From Flavobacteriales bacterium (GTDB lineage: Bacteria; Bacteroidota; Bacteroidia; Flavobacteriales_D; Parvicellaceae), in assembly GCA_015488785.1 (NCBI GenBank), contig WFNC01000465.1, forward strand, positions 1-6,252: 6,252 nt of DNA. The letters run 5' to 3'. The translations under genes were made by a program, and so were the position numbers. The notes under the pieces were generated by a model. The model was not told where the DNA came from. It saw only the letters and a list, made by a program, of their open reading frames with translations, and ran no database searches. This document shows positions 4,881 to 6,252 of this stretch, piece by piece (position 1 is the stretch's first letter; each line of letters opens with the position of its first letter).

Positions 4881-4925
4881 AAACGGGACAACTTCTTAAT
4901 TTTAGAGGTTGTCCCGTTTTCTTTT
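4881..4925 (+). terminator. Strong intrinsic terminator after tRNA-Arg
   Basis: A 15-bp stem pairs AAACGGGACAACTTC (4881-4895) with GAGGTTGTCCCGTTT (4905-4919), with one G-U pair and a 9-nt loop. TTTTCTTTT (4917-4925) follows, overlapping the stem base. It starts 3 nt after the tRNA, so it closes the pdhB-kinase-tRNA transcript. On the other strand the stem is not followed by a T-run, so it should work mainly in the plus direction. Confidence 0.9.
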
Positions 4926-5010
4926 CCGCTTATTTCCGTATCTAGCTTTAACCCGAATTAGTCACGAATTTCCTATTCCAAAGTCCAACTAACTGCAATT
5001 ATTAAGAATG

Positions 5011-5035
5011 CTCAAAATTTGTTTAACTCAAAATT
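5011..5035. repeat. Short direct repeat CTCAAAATT
   Basis: CTCAAAATT occurs at 5011-5019 and 5027-5035, a 16-bp period, in the gap between the tRNA terminator and the McrC gene. Just beyond is a small palindrome CCAAT-TAC-ATTGG (5073-5085). No function can be assigned; neither repeat is backed by a T-run that would make it a terminator. Confidence 0.35.
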
Positions 5036-5114
5036 GGGCATACAATTCTTTCTTTAAAAAACTTCTACGTCCCCAATTACATTGGTATTTCGACTTTTCA
5101 TAATGCAAATCCAT
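5028..5114 (-). CDS. Possible 28-residue small protein behind the McrC gene
   Basis: ATG (5112-5114) to TGA (5028-5030), starting 12 nt after the McrC stop codon on the same strand. It reads MDLHYEKSKYQCNW, then GRRSFLKKELYAQF. The Trp, Cys, Arg and Glu content is unusual for chance translation of such AT-rich DNA. No ribosome binding site is clear. It may instead be part of a dispersed intergenic sequence or the tail of a decayed gene. I do not recognise a family. Confidence 0.2.
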   Translation of the reverse strand: MDLHYEKSKYQCNWGRRSFLKKELYAQF

Positions 5115-5126
5115 GAATAATTAGCG

Positions 5127-6252
5127 TTAAATGATCTCAGGTAACTTAATCCCAACTTTATAAAACCTAACATATGCTTTTTCTTCAACTCTGTTATCAA
5201 AAGATGTTTTAAATGTAATGTGATCTTCCAAATTTTGATTGGGATAAACGATTAAACAATCAATTAATTCATTACTGTTTTCCATTTCTAACTCTTTATA
5301 CACGCTATTTAGTCTGGCATATCCACTTATTTGCCTTGCATCATCTTTTTCTATTCCATCAGCAATATATTTATTTTTGTATTTGGCATCTACTACCATC
5401 TTAATCGACTCTGCGTTAATTAAATAATCCAATTCTTGGTAATGAGCAGTGTAATGATATTTGACGGCATTAGGTTGAGGAAAAACCTCTCTTAACTTTT
5501 TAAATACGTACAACTCAAATAATTTGGTCATATCTATCCAAAAGGGAGGTGTTTTTATTTTTGTTTCTGTTGTTTTTGAAATGTTGTATCCGTATTTTTT
5601 TAGAATTAGTTTGGCAAGTTTTAAAGCTTGTGTGTATTCTTTAAACAACGGATTTGGCTTAAGGTTTTTAAGTTCTCGGATGTCAATATTTTCATTTACA
5701 AGTTGAAAGGCTGGTGAAACGTAGTGAAATAAATGCTTAAAATCTATATCGGTTGTTCCTTTTAAATTATTTAAAGCTGATTGTGTAAACAACAATGCTT
5801 TTTTTAATATTCTATTTTCTATAGAATTATAACCAAACTCCTCATACTGGCAGACATTGTAAAGCATTTTTTGTTTGGTGTGATTTTGCTTTACAGTGGC
5901 ATTGATTAAAATTTTACCTTTTACGCTACTGTTTAAGTTTTTGGTGACTTTGTAATATGATTTTTTTAATCCTTTACGGACAATTTGTTTTAACAATTGC
6001 AAATACTCAAGCAATAGCAAAGGTGTTAGTTTGTCTTGGTGTTGTTCTATTTCAATTAAAGGTGCTTTAAAATCTATGGTATATAAATCATCTAAATGGT
6101 TGAAGTTTTCGGGCTCTTGTAATGTTTCAAAAAGCATTTTTAGGTAATCTATTTCTTTATCTTCTTTATTGAGTTTTGGCTGAACATAAATGGGTAATTT
6201 ATTTTCAACAATCCAGTCTATACCAATGATGTAGGACGATTCTATTTTATAC
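5127..6252 (-). CDS. mcrC: McrC-type subunit of a McrBC-like modification-dependent restriction system, 5' end cut by the window
   Basis: In McrBC systems McrC is the nuclease partner of the GTP-driven McrB motor, which cuts DNA carrying modified cytosine. The frame is open from the right edge to TAA (5127-5129), 374 visible codons. The first in-frame Met (6135-6137) is internal, because the 38 codons before it read as family-like sequence (IIGIDWIVENKLPIYVQPKL, then IDYLK running into MLFETL). Counted from that Met, SSVKGKI (70-76) and YEEFGYNSIENRILKKAL (98-115) fit the McrC core. A PD-(D/E)XK-like nuclease site follows: FELYVF (207-212), D237 in LDYLI, D250-A-K252, then Q269 and Y273. All catalytic positions look intact. 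The partner gene should lie upstream, beyond the right edge. An LlaJI-type relative is an alternative name. The gene converges on the tRNA-kinase unit, and no terminator of its own is visible. Confidence 0.88.
   Translation of the reverse strand, partial: YKIESSYIIGIDWIVENKLPIYVQPKLNKEDKEIDYLKMLFETLQEPENFNHLDDLYTIDFKAPLIEIEQHQDKLTPLLLLEYLQLLKQIVRKGLKKSYYKVTKNLNSSVKGKILINATVKQNHTKQKMLYNVCQYEEFGYNSIENRILKKALLFTQSALNNLKGTTDIDFKHLFHYVSPAFQLVNENIDIRELKNLKPNPLFKEYTQALKLAKLILKKYGYNISKTTETKIKTPPFWIDMTKLFELYVFKKLREVFPQPNAVKYHYTAHYQELDYLINAESIKMVVDAKYKNKYIADGIEKDDARQISGYARLNSVYKELEMENSNELIDCLIVYPNQNLEDHITFKTSFDNRVEEKAYVRFYKVGIKLPEII

Noticed and set aside
4896..4980. Minus-strand basic peptide frame running through the tRNA terminator
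   Set aside because: It is only a couple of dozen codons, lacks a start codon, and overlaps the terminator stem.
5524..5706. 60-codon plus-strand frame with a hydrophobic N-terminus
   Set aside because: Antisense to the McrC core. No promoter or start region supports it.

Overview
The window looks like chromosomal DNA from a member of the Bacteroidetes, most likely a Flavobacterium or close relative. The evidence is the strongly AT-rich sequence, promoters that fit the Bacteroidetes form (TTTG, about 19 nt, TAnnTTTG) instead of the E. coli -35/-10 form, A-rich start regions without strong Shine-Dalgarno sites, a tRNA without an encoded CCA end, and the type of each recognisable protein. This placement is inferred from style and protein families, not from a marker gene.

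Left part (1-1970, minus strand): a textbook promoter with phased A-tracts fires off the left edge. Behind it lie a 231-residue conserved-looking protein of unknown function with its own promoter, and a secreted family 3 glycoside hydrolase of the NagZ type (beta-N-acetylhexosaminidase).

Middle part (1970-3136): two copies of one intergenic repeat element lie in opposite orientation at 1970-2046 and 2858-3003. They share their ends but have different interiors. They bracket a small helix-turn-helix regulator with a C-terminal coiled coil, a possible 40-residue mini-gene, and several operator-like palindromes and short repeats. The left copy falls inside the predicted 5' leader of the hydrolase. 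Two near-identical palindromic sites 21 bp apart lie between the right copy and the pdhB promoter.

Right-centre (3137-4925, plus strand): the E1 beta subunit of a pyruvate dehydrogenase-type complex, then a deoxynucleoside kinase, then tRNA-Arg(CCT) only 11 nt after the kinase, closed by a strong intrinsic terminator. The tRNA has no visible promoter of its own, so it is probably made on the kinase transcript and cut out.

Right end (5127-6252, minus strand): a McrC-type restriction subunit with a PD-(D/E)XK nuclease signature. Its reading frame runs off the right edge, so the first in-frame Met (6137) is internal. The partner GTPase gene (mcrB-like) would be expected beyond the right edge. 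The defence gene ends close to the tRNA gene, which could mark an island boundary, but no second attachment site is visible.

I see no complete undescribed system. The most unusual item is the pair of inverted repeat elements around the small regulator, followed by the palindrome pair upstream of pdhB and the mRNA-linked tRNA.
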